Shown piece after piece: positions 46,003 through 56,458 of a DNA stretch of 64,000 nt (positions are counted from its first letter, which is position 1; the number at the start of each line of letters is the position of its first letter). The translations under genes were made by a program, and so were the position numbers. The stretch covers positions 1 to 64,000 of the forward strand of contig NZ_WWJX01001363.1 of NCBI RefSeq assembly GCF_009865215.1, read 5' to 3'. The notes below the pieces were generated by a model. The model was not told where the DNA came from, made no database searches, and was given only the letters and a program-made list of their open reading frames with translations. Origin of the DNA: Streptomyces sp. SID3343 (GTDB lineage: Bacteria; Actinomycetota; Actinomycetes; Streptomycetales; Streptomycetaceae).

Positions 46003-46040
46003 TTGTAACCAACTCAAGCGTTGTAACCAGCCTGAGTGTT
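46003..46040. promoter_or_regulatory. 18-base direct repeats upstream of the NRPS gene
   Basis: TTGTAACCA occurs at 46003-46011 and again at 46021-46029, exactly 18 bases apart, each followed by a similar sequence (ACTCAAGCG and GCCTGAGTG). A third partial TTGG follows at 46039. Direct repeats in this position are typical of activator binding sites; 46087 is the NRPS start. Confidence 0.5.
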
Positions 46041-46086
46041 GGCATCGTCGTGCTGCAAGGACCCTGCGCAGAGGAGTTGTTGACGC

Positions 46087-49000
46087 GTGCACGCACAGCA
46101 CCACTCCGCTCAAGCCCCAGTCCCGGCCCAGGCCGCCGTAGGCACCCCGGTAGGTACCCCGATGAACTCCCCGGCCGCGGGCGCCGGCGCCGCCATCCCC
46201 GCCACGCTTCCGGAGGCGTTCGCCCGTCAGGTGACGCTCACCCCCGAGGCGACCGCGCTGGTGGCCGGAACGCTGAGGGAGACACCCGGGGCGACGAAGA
46301 TCTCGCTGACCTACCGGGAACTCGATGCCCACACGAACCGCCTGGCCCGGCGGCTGGCCGCCGAGGGCGTGACGCCGGGCACCCCCGTGGCGATCCGCAT
46401 GGACCGCTCGGCCGAACTCGTCGTCTCGGTGCTCGCGATCGTCAAGTCCGGCGGCCACTACGTACCGCTGGACCCGCGGCTGCCCGCCTCCCGGTCGGAG
46501 TGGATCCTGGCCCGGACGGGCGCCCGGGTGGTGTTGACGACCGGTGCCCCACACGGCACGGAGCCCAGCGCCGGACTTCGGCTCCTGCCGGTGACCTTCG
46601 ACGCGTCGGGCCTCGACGACGACCTGCCGGCCCCGGACCTGCCCGCCGACCCGCGGCAGGTGGCGTACGTGATGTTCACCTCCGGCTCCACCGGTACGCC
46701 CAAGGGCGTGGAGGCCACCCACGAGAACGTGGTCGGCCTGGTCGGCGATCCCACCTGGCGCAGCGGAGCGCACGAGCGCGTGCTGCTGCACTCGCCGCAC
46801 GCCTTCGACGCCTCCACCTACGAACTGTGGGCGCCGCTGCTGTGCGGCGGGACGGTCGTGGTGGCGCCCCCGGGAGAGTTGGACGCGCGCGGCGTGGCCT
46901 CGGCCGTCACCGACGCGGGCGTCACCGGACTGTGGGTGACGGCGGGCCTGTTCGCGGTGCTGGCCGAGGAGGACCCGCGCTGCTTCGCCGGTGTGCGCGA
47001 GGTGTGGACCGGTGGGGACGTGGTCTCGGCGCCGGCCGTACGACGCGTCCTGCGGGCCTGCCCCGGCACGGTGGTCGTCAACGGTTACGGACCCACGGAG
47101 ACCACCACCTTCGCCACCTGCCACCGGGTGGGCGACGCCGGGGCGCTCGGCACGGTCGTGCCCATCGGCGCCGCCATGGCCGGGATGCGCGTCGAGGTCC
47201 TCGGCCCGGATCTGCGGCCGGTGTCGCCGGGCGGGGTCGGCGAGTTGTACGTCGGCGGCTCGGGCCTGGCGCGCGGATATCGCGACCGACCGGCGCTGAC
47301 CGCCGAGCGGTTCGTCGCCGACCCGTCGGGCCGACGACCCGGCGCCCGGCTGTTTCGCACCGGCGACCTGGTGCGGTCGACGCCGGACGGGCTCCTCGAG
47401 TTCGTCGGCCGCGACGACGACCAGGTCAAGATTCGCGGCTTTCGGGTCGAGCCCGGTGAGGTGGAGGCCGTGCTCGCCGGACACCCCGGCGTCGGGCGGG
47501 CAACGGTCGTGGTCCGCGAGGACCGGCCCGGTGACAAGCGGCTCGTGGGCTACGTCGTTCCCGCCGAGCGGTCCCAGGACCCGCAGGCCGGTGGCCGGCA
47601 AACCGGTGCCCGGGCGGACGGAACCCTGGAGCGCGGTGCCCAACCGCGCGCGGACGGCTCCGACGTCGTCGGCGAATGGCGGGAGATCTACGACGCGCTC
47701 TACAGCGATGTCGCCAAGGAGCCCTTCGGCGAGGACTTCTCCGGCTGGAACAGCAGTTACGACGGTCGGCCCATCCCCGCCGAGCAGATGCGCGAGTGGC
47801 GTGACGCCACCGTCGAGCGGATCCGCGAACTGCGCCCCCGGCGGATCCTGGAGATCGGCGTCGGCACCGGCCTGTTGATGTCCCGACTGGCCCCGGACTG
47901 CGCCGCCTACTGGGGCACCGACCTGTCCGGCCGGGTCGTCGAGGCGCTGCGCGGGCTGGTGCGCGAGGACCCCTCGCTCGCCGGCCGGGTCGAGTTGCGC
48001 GCCCGCGCCGCCGACGACGTCGAGGGCCTGCCCACCGGCCTCTTCGACACCGTCGTCATCAATTCGGTGACCCAGTACTTTCCCGACGCGCACTACCTGA
48101 CGGACGTCTTGGCCAAGGCCGTCGACCTCGTCGTCCCCGGCGGTTCGGTCTTCGTCGGCGACATCCGCAATCTGCGGCTCCTGCGCCCCTTCCACGCCAA
48201 CATCCGGTTGCGCCGGCCCGACCTGTCCGCGGACCCCGCCGTCGTTCGCGCGGCGATCGAGCACGGCATGGTCCGCGAGAAGGAACTGCTCGTCGACCCG
48301 GCGTACTTCGCCGAACTGGCGCACCGGGTGCCCGGGCTGGGCGGCAGCGAGGTACGGATCAAACAGGGTCGCCACGTCAACGAGTTGACGTGCTACCGCT
48401 ACGACGCGGTTCTGCGCAAGGAATCGCCGCACGAGGACGAACCCGCCCCGCCCATCCGGGAACTGAGGTGGCGTCAGGACCTGGCCGGGTCGGACTTGGC
48501 GGCCTGCTTCGCCGACCTGCGCCGCCCGGCCGACGTTCGCGTGACCGGGGTTCCGGAGCGCCGAACAGCATCCGTGCGCGAAGCCCTGCGGGCGCTGGAC
48601 GAAAGCGATGCGAACCCCGGCCGGGTACACCCGCCCACCGTCCGGGACGACGCCGACTCCGTCGATCCGGACGGCTTGCACGCCCTCGCCCGCACGCTGG
48701 GCCTGCGCGCCTCCTACAGTTGGTCCGCCACCGACGCGGACGCCTTGGACGTCGTGCTGACCGCGCGCCGCCCCGGCACCTCGCCCGGCGACGCCCCGGG
48801 GCCCACCGCAGTGCCGCTCTCCTCCCTGGTCAACTCCCCCGCGGCCACCCGTGACACCGGCGCGCTGGTCTCCTCCGTCCTTTCCTTCCTGCGCGAACGG
48901 ATACCCGAATACCTGTTGCCCGCCGCGTTGGTGGTGCTCGACACGCTGCCCCTGACACCGAACGGGAAGGTCGACCGGCGCCGCCTGCCCGCGCCCGACA

Positions 49001-52000
49001 CCGGCTCCGTCGAGAACGGGCGGGCGCCGCGCAATCCGCTCGAGGAACTGCTGTGCGCGCTGTTCGCCGACATTCTGGGCGTGTCCCACGTCACCATCGA
49101 CGACAGCTTCTTCGCTCTCGGCGGCCACTCCCTTTCCGCCACCCGTCTGAGCACCCGGCTGCGTTCGTCGCTGGGCCTGGAACTGCCGGTGCGCGCCGTC
49201 TTCGAGACGCCGACCGTCGCGGGCCTGGCCGACGCCGTGCGACACGCCTCGGCCGCGGACCGGCCCGCGCCGGTGCCGACGGATCGCCCTGACCAAGTGC
49301 CGTTGTCCTTCGCCCAGCACCGCCTGTGGTTCCTCGATCGCCTCCAGGGGCCGGGTGCCGCCTACAACGTTCCCCTGGTCCTGGAACTGCGCGGCGCGCT
49401 GAACCGGGCGGCCCTTCGGGCGGCGCTGGCCGATCTGGTCGCGCGCCACGAGAGCCTGCGGACGGTCTTCCCCGAGATGGCCGGCGTGCCCCGACAGCTC
49501 GTCCTGACCGGCGCCGCCGCGCGACCGGCCCTGGAGGTCACCGAGATCGCCACCGCGGAACCGGACGCGGTGGTGGCCGATTTCGTCCGTCGGCCCTTCG
49601 ACCTCGCGGCCGAGATCCCGGTCCGGGCCCACCTGTTCGCCACGGGCCCCGAACGGCATGTCCTGGCGTTGGTCGTGCACCACATCGCGTGCGACGGCTG
49701 GTCGCTGGCGCCGCTGTGGCGAGACCTCGCCGCCGCCTACACCGCGCGATGCGCCCTGAAGGCGCCCGAACTGCCGCCACTGCCCGTTCAGTACGCCGAC
49801 TACACCCTGTGGCAGCGCCGACTGCTCGGCGACGAGAACGACCCCGAGAGCCTGAGCTCTCGCCAAACCGCCTACTGGACCGACGTGCTGTCCGGGCTGC
49901 CCGAGTACATCGCGCTGCCCTTGGACCGGCCCAGGCCGCGCATCGGCTCCCAACGCGGCGAGAGCCTGCACTTCGCCGTGGACGCGGATCTGCATCGGCG
50001 CGTCGTGGACCTGGCCGCACGGTGTGGCGTGAGCCCGTTCATGGTGCTGCACGCGGCCTTGTCCGCCTTGCTGACCAAGCTGGGCGCGGGCGACGACATC
50101 GTGATCGGCACCCCGGTCGCGGGCCGTACCGACCACGCGCTCGACGGTTTGGTGGGGTTCTTCGTCAACACGCTGGTCCTGCGCACGGACACCTCCGGGA
50201 ACCCCGCCTTCCGGGATCTGCTGGTGCGGGTGCGGGAGACCGACCTGGCCGCCTACGCCCATCAGGACGTGCCGTTCGAGCGGCTGGTCGACGTCCTCGC
50301 CCCGGTGCGCGGACTTGCCCACCACCCGTTGTTCCAGGTGATGTTGGCGTTGCAGAACGCCCCGCGCGGCGCTCCGGAGCTGCCGGGGTTGACCACGTGG
50401 GAGCGGGTCGTGGGAACCGGGACGTGCCGCTTCGACCTCTCGCTCAGCCTGCGCGAACACCACGACGGGCAGCAGCGCCCACAGGGCATGGACGGGGTCG
50501 TCGAGTACAGCACGGACCTGTTCGACCGCGACGGCGTCGAGCGCGTCGTGGAACGCTTCCGCCGACTGCTCGACGCGGTCACCCTCGACCCCGGGCAACG
50601 GCTGGGCACCCTCGACGTGCTGCTGCCCGACGAACGCGAGCGGCTGTTGGCGCGCAGCGGCGGGGGTGATCGGGGCGTGCCCCCGCTGCCGCTGCCGGAG
50701 CTGTTCGAGGCTCAGGTGCGGCGGACCCCGGACGCGACCGCGCTGATCCACGACGACGGCGCCGGGCGAACGCGCACCCTGACCTATCGGGCGCTGAACG
50801 CGCGGGCGAACCGGCTCGCCCGCCACCTGCTCGGGTGCGGCGTGGGGCCGGAGGGGCTGGTGGCGATCGCCCTGCCGCGGACGGTCGACTCGGTCGTCGC
50901 GACGCTCGCCGTGCTCAAGGCGGGTGCCGGGTATCTTCCGCTGGACGCCGAATATCCGCCGAAGCGCCTTGAGTTCATGCTCGACGACGCCCGGCCGGCG
51001 CTGCTGCTGACGGACTCCACCACGGCCCGGTCGCTGCCCGACCCGGCCGGCCTGCGGCACGTCGTCCTGGACCGGGAGGAGACCCGGCGGGCCGTCGGCC
51101 GGTGCCGGTCGGACGATGTCACCGACGCCGAGCGGCCGCGGCCGCTGACGTACCGGCATTGCGCGTACGTCGTCTACACGTCCGGGTCCACCGGTCGCCC
51201 CAAGGGTGTCGTCGTCACCCACGCCGGGGTGTCCGCCGTCGCCGAGGCGCAACTGCGCAGGTTCGGGGTCACGACCGCGAGCCGGATCCTGCAATTCGCC
51301 TCGCACAGCTTCGACTCCGCGGTGTGGGAGCTGTGCGGGGCGTTGTTGACCGGCGCCGCGTTGGTCATGGCCGCGCCCGAGTTCACCGCCCCCGGCCCGA
51401 ACCTGGCCGCGCTGATCGCGCGGCATCGGGTCAGTCACGCGACGTTGCCGCCGTCCGCGTTGGCGGTGATGGAGCCGGGCGATCTCCCGTCGTTACGCTG
51501 GATGATCGTCTCCGGGGAGGCCTCCTCCGGAGAGACGGTGCGCCGATGGTCGGCCGGGCGCTCCTTCCTCAACGGCTACGGCCCCACCGAGACGACCGTG
51601 TGCGCCACGCTCAGTTCGCCGCTGTCGGGCAGCGCCACTCCCGCGATCGGCCGGCCCACGGTGGGCGCGCGCGCCTATGTGCTCGATCGCGACCTGGCCC
51701 TGGTGCCGCCCGGCGTGCCGGGGCAACTCCACGTCTCGGGCGCCGGGTTGGCCCGGGGATATCTGCGCCGGCCGGGGCTGACCGCCGAGCGGTTCGTCGC
51801 CGACCCGTTCGGCGCGCCGGGGACGCGGATGTACGCGACCGGCGACACCGTGCGCTGGAACACCGACGGCGAGTTGGAGTTCATCGGCCGCGCCGACGGC
51901 CAGGTCAAGATCCGCGGCTTTCGGATCGAACCGGGCGAGGTCGAGGCCGCGTTGGGCACCCATCCGGACGTGGCCCAGGCCGTCGTCGTCCCGCGCCCGG

Positions 52001-53766
52001 ATACGCGTGGCGGTACGGTGCTCGCCGCGTACGCCGTACCCACGGCTGCCGCGACGGGTCCCACCGGGCCGGAGCTGCGTGCCCATCTGGCCGCTCTCCT
52101 GCCCGCGTACATGGTTCCGGCGGTCGTGCTCGTGCTGGACGCCCTGCCGACGACCGCGGCGGGCAAGGTGGACCGGGACGCGCTCCCGGCGCCGGACTTC
52201 GGCGCGCAGTCGGCCGGTCGCGCGCCCCGGGATTCGCGCGAGCGCGTCCTGTGCGAGCTGTTCGCCGAAGTCCTGGATGTTGCTCGGGTGAGCATCGACG
52301 ACGGCTTCTTCGCCCTCGGCGGGCACTCCTTGCTGGCGCCCCGGCTGATCAGTGCGATGAACCGCCGCCTCGGGGTCGACCTGCCCGTCCGGGTGCTTTT
52401 CGAACGGCAGTCGGTGGTCGCGCTGTTGGCGGCCGTCGACGACCCGAACGGGCCGGTCGCCCCGGGGGCGTACGGGCCGACGCCGGCGGACCTCGCGGCG
52501 GACGCCGTGCTCGACCCGGGGATCACCGTCGCCCCCCGGCGACCGGAGCGGGCCCCCGCCCCGAACCGGACCGGCCGCGAGAACATCCTGCTCACGGGCG
52601 CCACCGGCTTCCTCGGCTCGTTCCTGCTGCGCGAACTCCTCGATCGCACCGACGCGGACATCCACTGTCCGGTCCGCGCCGACGACACCGCGCAGGCGGT
52701 TCGGCGCATCCGTCGGAGCCTGACGGAGTACGGGCTGTGGAACGACCGCGACGGCAGCCGTGTCATCGCCGTTCCCGGTGACCTGGAACGGCCGCTGCTC
52801 GGCCTGACCCCCGAGCACTTCGACCACCTGGCGGGCCTGCTCGACGCGATCTACCACTGCGGCGCGCGGGTCAGCGCGGTCGATCCGTACGCCCGGCTCA
52901 AGGCGGCGAACGTGGGCGGCACTCGCGAGGTGCTGCGGCTGGCCGCCCGGTCGAGGCCCACACCGGTGCACCACATCTCCACGGCCGCCGTGTCGGTGGG
53001 CGTCGACGAGGACTCGGCCACCGTCGCCGAGTCCCGCCGGATCCGCCCGGAGGCGGTGCCGCCGGACGGCTACACGGCCGGCAAGTGGGTGGCCGAGCAA
53101 CTGGTGTGGGCGGCGGCCGACCGCGGCCTCCCGGTCACGGTGTACCGGTGCGGCCGGATCAGCGGACACACCGTCAGCGGGGCGGGCTCCGATCGGGACG
53201 TGTTCTGGCAGCTCGTCCGGGCCATGCTCGTCCTGGGTGCCGCACCGCGCCCGGCCGACGCGACCGACCCGCCGCCCGTGGTCGACCTGATCCCCGTCGA
53301 CCACACGGCCGCCGCCGTCGTCCACCTCTCCCGGCGACCGGGCAGCCGGGGCCTGGCGCACCACCTCACCTGCCCGGCCCCGCTCCCCTTCGACACGGTC
53401 CTGGGCCATCTGCGGGACTACGGGTATCACGTGGACACCGTGGATCTCGACGACTGGATCCGCACGCTGCGGGCGCGCGCGGACGCGGCGGCGGGGGTGG
53501 CGCACGCGACGGGTGCGCCCTCGTCGGACCCCGCGGGACCGGGCACCGCAAGACCGGATTCCGCGGTGCTGGACGCCGCGGTACTGCTCACCGACACGCT
53601 GCCGGTGCTCGCCAGGCTGGGCCGGATCCACCTCGACCGGACCAACACCGACACCGGACTGGCGGACTCGGGGCCGGCCTTCCCGCCGTTGGACGGCGCG
53701 TTGATCCGCCGCTACACCGACTGGTTCGTCGCGTCCGGGTTCTTCCCGCCTCCCGCCCCGCGCTGA
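46087..53766 (+). CDS. Dimodular NRPS, A-MT-PCP-C-A-PCP-reductase, indolactam (N-methyl-Val-Trp-ol) type
   Basis: The 2559-residue NRPS starts at a GTG with GAGGAG ten bases upstream. Order: A1 (about 40-960) interrupted after its A8 motif by an N-methyltransferase (about 525-775, SAM loop [10 protein letters not shown] near 590); PCP1 (Ser1015); LCL-type condensation domain (about 1070-1500, active-site His1198/His1199 and Asp1203); A2 (about 1540-2030); PCP2 (Ser2081); and an NADPH-dependent thioester reductase (about 2165-2559, TGATGFLG and YTAGK). Aligned by eye to PheA, A1 reads DAYWWGGTFK, a valine-like pocket. A2 reads DSWTISGVCK, a bulky aromatic pocket consistent with Trp. There is no thioesterase, so release is reductive. 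The layout equals LtxA/TleA/MpnB, which make N-methyl-L-valyl-L-tryptophanol. Confidence 0.93.
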   Translation: MHAQHHSAQAPVPAQAAVGTPVGTPMNSPAAGAGAAIPATLPEAFARQVTLTPEATALVAGTLRETPGATKISLTYRELDAHTNRLARRLAAEGVTPGTPVAIRMDRSAELVVSVLAIVKSGGHYVPLDPRLPASRSEWILARTGARVVLTTGAPHGTEPSAGLRLLPVTFDASGLDDDLPAPDLPADPRQVAYVMFTSGSTGTPKGVEATHENVVGLVGDPTWRSGAHERVLLHSPHAFDASTYELWAPLLCGGTVVVAPPGELDARGVASAVTDAGVTGLWVTAGLFAVLAEEDPRCFAGVREVWTGGDVVSAPAVRRVLRACPGTVVVNGYGPTETTTFATCHRVGDAGALGTVVPIGAAMAGMRVEVLGPDLRPVSPGGVGELYVGGSGLARGYRDRPALTAERFVADPSGRRPGARLFRTGDLVRSTPDGLLEFVGRDDDQVKIRGFRVEPGEVEAVLAGHPGVGRATVVVREDRPGDKRLVGYVVPAERSQDPQAGGRQTGARADGTLERGAQPRADGSDVVGEWREIYDALYSDVAKEPFGEDFSGWNSSYDGRPIPAEQMREWRDATVERIRELRPRRILEIGVGTGLLMSRLAPDCAAYWGTDLSGRVVEALRGLVREDPSLAGRVELRARAADDVEGLPTGLFDTVVINSVTQYFPDAHYLTDVLAKAVDLVVPGGSVFVGDIRNLRLLRPFHANIRLRRPDLSADPAVVRAAIEHGMVREKELLVDPAYFAELAHRVPGLGGSEVRIKQGRHVNELTCYRYDAVLRKESPHEDEPAPPIRELRWRQDLAGSDLAACFADLRRPADVRVTGVPERRTASVREALRALDESDANPGRVHPPTVRDDADSVDPDGLHALARTLGLRASYSWSATDADALDVVLTARRPGTSPGDAPGPTAVPLSSLVNSPAATRDTGALVSSVLSFLRERIPEYLLPAALVVLDTLPLTPNGKVDRRRLPAPDTGSVENGRAPRNPLEELLCALFADILGVSHVTIDDSFFALGGHSLSATRLSTRLRSSLGLELPVRAVFETPTVAGLADAVRHASAADRPAPVPTDRPDQVPLSFAQHRLWFLDRLQGPGAAYNVPLVLELRGALNRAALRAALADLVARHESLRTVFPEMAGVPRQLVLTGAAARPALEVTEIATAEPDAVVADFVRRPFDLAAEIPVRAHLFATGPERHVLALVVHHIACDGWSLAPLWRDLAAAYTARCALKAPELPPLPVQYADYTLWQRRLLGDENDPESLSSRQTAYWTDVLSGLPEYIALPLDRPRPRIGSQRGESLHFAVDADLHRRVVDLAARCGVSPFMVLHAALSALLTKLGAGDDIVIGTPVAGRTDHALDGLVGFFVNTLVLRTDTSGNPAFRDLLVRVRETDLAAYAHQDVPFERLVDVLAPVRGLAHHPLFQVMLALQNAPRGAPELPGLTTWERVVGTGTCRFDLSLSLREHHDGQQRPQGMDGVVEYSTDLFDRDGVERVVERFRRLLDAVTLDPGQRLGTLDVLLPDERERLLARSGGGDRGVPPLPLPELFEAQVRRTPDATALIHDDGAGRTRTLTYRALNARANRLARHLLGCGVGPEGLVAIALPRTVDSVVATLAVLKAGAGYLPLDAEYPPKRLEFMLDDARPALLLTDSTTARSLPDPAGLRHVVLDREETRRAVGRCRSDDVTDAERPRPLTYRHCAYVVYTSGSTGRPKGVVVTHAGVSAVAEAQLRRFGVTTASRILQFASHSFDSAVWELCGALLTGAALVMAAPEFTAPGPNLAALIARHRVSHATLPPSALAVMEPGDLPSLRWMIVSGEASSGETVRRWSAGRSFLNGYGPTETTVCATLSSPLSGSATPAIGRPTVGARAYVLDRDLALVPPGVPGQLHVSGAGLARGYLRRPGLTAERFVADPFGAPGTRMYATGDTVRWNTDGELEFIGRADGQVKIRGFRIEPGEVEAALGTHPDVAQAVVVPRPDTRGGTVLAAYAVPTAAATGPTGPELRAHLAALLPAYMVPAVVLVLDALPTTAAGKVDRDALPAPDFGAQSAGRAPRDSRERVLCELFAEVLDVARVSIDDGFFALGGHSLLAPRLISAMNRRLGVDLPVRVLFERQSVVALLAAVDDPNGPVAPGAYGPTPADLAADAVLDPGITVAPRRPERAPAPNRTGRENILLTGATGFLGSFLLRELLDRTDADIHCPVRADDTAQAVRRIRRSLTEYGLWNDRDGSRVIAVPGDLERPLLGLTPEHFDHLAGLLDAIYHCGARVSAVDPYARLKAANVGGTREVLRLAARSRPTPVHHISTAAVSVGVDEDSATVAESRRIRPEAVPPDGYTAGKWVAEQLVWAAADRGLPVTVYRCGRISGHTVSGAGSDRDVFWQLVRAMLVLGAAPRPADATDPPPVVDLIPVDHTAAAVVHLSRRPGSRGLAHHLTCPAPLPFDTVLGHLRDYGYHVDTVDLDDWIRTLRARADAAAGVAHATGAPSSDPAGPGTARPDSAVLDAAVLLTDTLPVLARLGRIHLDRTNTDTGLADSGPAFPPLDGALIRRYTDWFVASGFFPPPAPR

Positions 53767-53840
53767 GCGCCGGGCCCACCACCGTGCCGGGGCGGCTCGG
53801 CCCGGCATGCCCACCACATCCATCGGAGGGTACAGACATC

Positions 53841-54068
53841 GTGAGCAACCCCTGGGACGACACCGAGGGCACCTTCCTGGTGCTGGTCAACGACGAGGGA
53901 CAGCACTCGTTGTGGCCGTTCTTCAGCCCGGTTCCCGCCGGGTGGACGGCCGTTCGCGGCCCCGCCACGCGCCACGAGTGCCTCGCGTACATCGACGAGA
54001 ACTGGACCGACATGCGCCCCAAGAGCCTCGTCGCCCACCACCGACTCCCGGAGGTTCAGTCCGCATGA
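53841..54068 (+). CDS. MbtH-like protein, NRPS adenylation partner
   Basis: A GTG at 53841 with GGAGGG about ten bases upstream gives 75 residues. The family signature is complete: [24 protein letters not shown], and WTDMRPKSL. MbtH proteins bind adenylation domains and are needed for activity or solubility of many actinobacterial NRPSs. It lies 74 bases after the NRPS and its stop overlaps the P450 start (ATGA), so all three are one operon. Confidence 0.96.
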   Translation: MSNPWDDTEGTFLVLVNDEGQHSLWPFFSPVPAGWTAVRGPATRHECLAYIDENWTDMRPKSLVAHHRLPEVQSA

Positions 54069-55261
54069 ACGACCGACCGACTCCCCCCGGATACCCGTTC
54101 AACGAAGCCGTGGCCCTGGACGTCGACCCGCTGTTCGCGAAACTGCGCGTCGAGGATCCCGTCAGCCGGGTCGGCTGCCCGTTCGGCGAGGACGCCTGGC
54201 TGGTGACCACGTACGCGGACATGAAGACGATCCTCGGGGACACCCGGTTCAGCCGGGCCCGGGCCGCCGAGCACGACGAGTCGCGGCTCACCCCGTTGCC
54301 CATCCACACCAGCATCCTGGGGATGGACCCTCCCGATCACACCCGGCTGCGCCGGATGCTGACCAAGGTCTTCACCACGGGCCGAGTCGAACTCCTGCGC
54401 TCGCGCATCGAGAAGGAGGCCGACCAACTGATCGACGCGCTGGTCGCCGAGGGCGCGCCGGGCGATCTGATGGAGGGCTTCGCCGTGCCGTTCGCGGGCA
54501 CCGTGGTGTGTGACCTGCTCGGTGTCCCGTTCGAGGACCGCGAGCAGTTCCGCGGCTGGCTCGACGCCTTCTCCGCCACGACCGTCATGACCGAGGAGGA
54601 GGTCGAAGCCGATACCGAGCGGCTGCACGACTACATCCGGAATCTGATGGTCAGCCGTCGGGAGAACCCGCAGGACGACCTGATCAGCGCGATGGTCAAG
54701 GCCAGTGACGACGAGGACAAGCTCTCCGAGACGGAGCTCGTGGAACTGGCGAGCGTTCTGCTGATAGCCGGGCACGAGACGGTCTCCGCACAGCTGATCG
54801 ACTCGCTGTACGTCCTGTTCACCCATCCCGAGCAGTTCGAGTGGCTCAAGAGTCGGCCCGAGTCGATGCCGCGCGCGGTCGAGGAGTTGCTGCGCTACGT
54901 GCCGCTCATCTCGCACGTGACCTTCGCGCGCTATGCCACCGAGGACATCGAGGTGGGCGGCACCGTCGTACGCGCGGGCGAATCCGTATTGCCGGCGATC
55001 CCGTCGGCCAACCGCGACGAATCGGTATTCGAGAATGCCGACCGGTTCGACCTGACGCGAGAGCACAATCCGCATCTGGGCTTCGGTTACGGAATCCACC
55101 GCTGCGTAGGCGCGCCGCTTGCCCGGCTCGAATTGTCGATTGCCCTGAATTCACTGTTCACTCGTCTTCCGGAGCTGCGGTGTGCGCTCCCCGTGGAATC
55201 GCTGGAATGGAAGGACGGTATGCAGGTTCGCAGCCTGTTGCGGTTGCCGGTCACCTGGTGA
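54065..55261 (+). CDS. Cytochrome P450, likely indolactam-forming
   Basis: The 398-residue soluble bacterial P450 (CYP) is full length. The I-helix oxygen-activating motif AGHET is at 235-239, the K-helix ExxR is Glu274-Arg277, and the heme loop [10 protein letters not shown] has its thiolate at Cys347. The start overlaps the MbtH stop by four bases. In the lyngbyatoxin, teleocidin and pendolmycin pathways the single P450 (LtxB, TleB, MpnC) joins the Val nitrogen to indole C4 to make the nine-membered indolactam ring. Context makes this the expected reaction here. It needs a ferredoxin and reductase, and none is encoded in the operon. Confidence 0.92.
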   Translation: MNDRPTPPGYPFNEAVALDVDPLFAKLRVEDPVSRVGCPFGEDAWLVTTYADMKTILGDTRFSRARAAEHDESRLTPLPIHTSILGMDPPDHTRLRRMLTKVFTTGRVELLRSRIEKEADQLIDALVAEGAPGDLMEGFAVPFAGTVVCDLLGVPFEDREQFRGWLDAFSATTVMTEEEVEADTERLHDYIRNLMVSRRENPQDDLISAMVKASDDEDKLSETELVELASVLLIAGHETVSAQLIDSLYVLFTHPEQFEWLKSRPESMPRAVEELLRYVPLISHVTFARYATEDIEVGGTVVRAGESVLPAIPSANRDESVFENADRFDLTREHNPHLGFGYGIHRCVGAPLARLELSIALNSLFTRLPELRCALPVESLEWKDGMQVRSLLRLPVTW

Positions 55262-55286
55262 TTTCACGCGACCGCGGGCAGGTCGA

Positions 55287-55331
55287 AGGGGCCGCTCCGC
55301 AGACGTTCACCACGTCTGCGGAGCGGCCCCT
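55287..55331. terminator. Strong bidirectional terminator ending the indolactam operon
   Basis: Perfect 20-base arms (55287-55306 and 55312-55331) around a five-base loop sit between the convergent P450 and aldo/keto reductase genes, 26 bases after the P450 stop. No T-tract follows, but the stem is among the strongest in the window. Confidence 0.8.
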
Positions 55332-55348
55332 GCGGTGTGTGCGTGCCG

Positions 55349-56365
55349 TCAGGCGAGCCGCCAGGCCGGGTCGGCGGGACTGGCTTCTCGGGTGGCGGCC
55401 GGGTCGCGGCTCACGACCGGGTCGAGAATCGCGTCGATGCGGGCCACGCTCTCCTCGTCCAACCGAACGTCCACGGCCTTGGCGTTGTCGGTGATCTGCT
55501 CGGGACGGGACGCGCCGAGCACGGCGGAGGAAACGTTCGGGTGCCGCAGCACCCAGGCGAGCGCGAGTTGGGCGAGCGTCAGCCCCAGATCCGCCGCCAG
55601 GGGCCGCAACTGCCCCACCCGGTCCAGGACATCGTCGGTCAGCCAGTCCGCGAGCACCGACGAGCCGTCGTTGGAATCCGTCGCGCGAGAACCCTCGGGC
55701 CAGTCCCGGCCGGGCACATACTTGCCGGTCAACACCCCTTGGGCCAGCGGCGACCAGACGATCTGCCCGACGCCCAGTTCCGCGCAGGCGGGCATCACCT
55801 CGACCTCCGGTACGCGCCACAGGGCCGAGTACTGTGATTGGTTGGCCACCAACGAGATCTTGAGCTCGCGCGCCAGGGCGTGCCCGGTCCGGATCTGGTC
55901 GGCGCTCCACTCGGAGACCCCGATGTAGTGCGCCTTGCCGGCGTGGACCACGTCGGCCAGCGCCTGCATGGTCTCCTCCAGCGGGGTGGACGGGTCGAAC
56001 CGGTGCGCCTGGTAGACGTCCACGTGATCGGTGCCCAGTCGGCGTAAGGATTGGTTGATCGACTCGGATATGTGCTTGCGCGACAGTCCGAGGTCGTTCC
56101 GACCCGGCCCGACGGGCGCGAACACCTTCGTGAGGATCTCCAACCCCTCCCGACGCTCTCCTTTCAGCGCCCGGCCGAGGGATTCCTCCGCACCGCCGTC
56201 CGCGTAGATGTCGGCGGTGTCGAAGGTGGTGATTCCGGCGTCGAGCGCGGCTCGTACACAGGCGACTTCCGTGTCCTCGTTTCTCGAGGAATTCCGGGTC
56301 AACCAGTTTCCGTACGCGATCCGACTGACGATCAAACCACTGCTTCCAAGATGACGGAAATTCAT
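55349..56365 (-). CDS. Aldo/keto reductase
   Basis: The 338-residue protein has the AKR (beta/alpha)8 pattern of the Kv-beta/YghZ-like branch. The catalytic Asp and Tyr are in TTFDTADIYADGGAEESLG (about 48-66), the active-site His in DVYQAHRFDP (about 118), and the NADPH site toward the C-terminus (SSAVLGASRPEQI). It reduces aldehydes or ketones. It is convergent with the indolactam operon and separated by a strong terminator. A role there (for example helping reduce the released aldehyde) is not required, since the NRPS reductase can do both steps. Confidence 0.93.
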   Translation of the reverse strand: MNFRHLGSSGLIVSRIAYGNWLTRNSSRNEDTEVACVRAALDAGITTFDTADIYADGGAEESLGRALKGERREGLEILTKVFAPVGPGRNDLGLSRKHISESINQSLRRLGTDHVDVYQAHRFDPSTPLEETMQALADVVHAGKAHYIGVSEWSADQIRTGHALARELKISLVANQSQYSALWRVPEVEVMPACAELGVGQIVWSPLAQGVLTGKYVPGRDWPEGSRATDSNDGSSVLADWLTDDVLDRVGQLRPLAADLGLTLAQLALAWVLRHPNVSSAVLGASRPEQITDNAKAVDVRLDEESVARIDAILDPVVSRDPAATREASPADPAWRLA

Positions 56366-56458
56366 GAGACAAAGCTACCAACAGACTTTCCCGCACGACT
56401 CGAAAACCGCGGCTCCGCCGAACAGACCGCTGCCCCCGCAGCCGATCGCGGATCGGTT

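Larger units (their letters stand above)
45619..46086. other. Divergent intergenic control region of the indolactam cluster
   Basis: These 468 bases separate the prenyltransferase and the NRPS. They contain an inverted repeat at 45977-45999 and 18-base direct repeats at 46003-46040, both within 110 bases of the NRPS start, and a GAGGAG ribosome site at 46071-46076. No gene is recognisable inside. Confidence 0.6.

Noticed and set aside
45685-51438. A 1917-codon open frame on the minus strand across the NRPS region
   Set aside because: It is a reflection of the third-position GC bias of the NRPS gene on the plus strand. The translation is Gly/Arg/Gln/Val-rich with no domain.
51493-53823. A 776-codon open frame on the minus strand opposite the second NRPS module
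   Set aside because: It is a mirror of the adenylation and reductase domains; Arg/Gly/Val-rich and without motifs.
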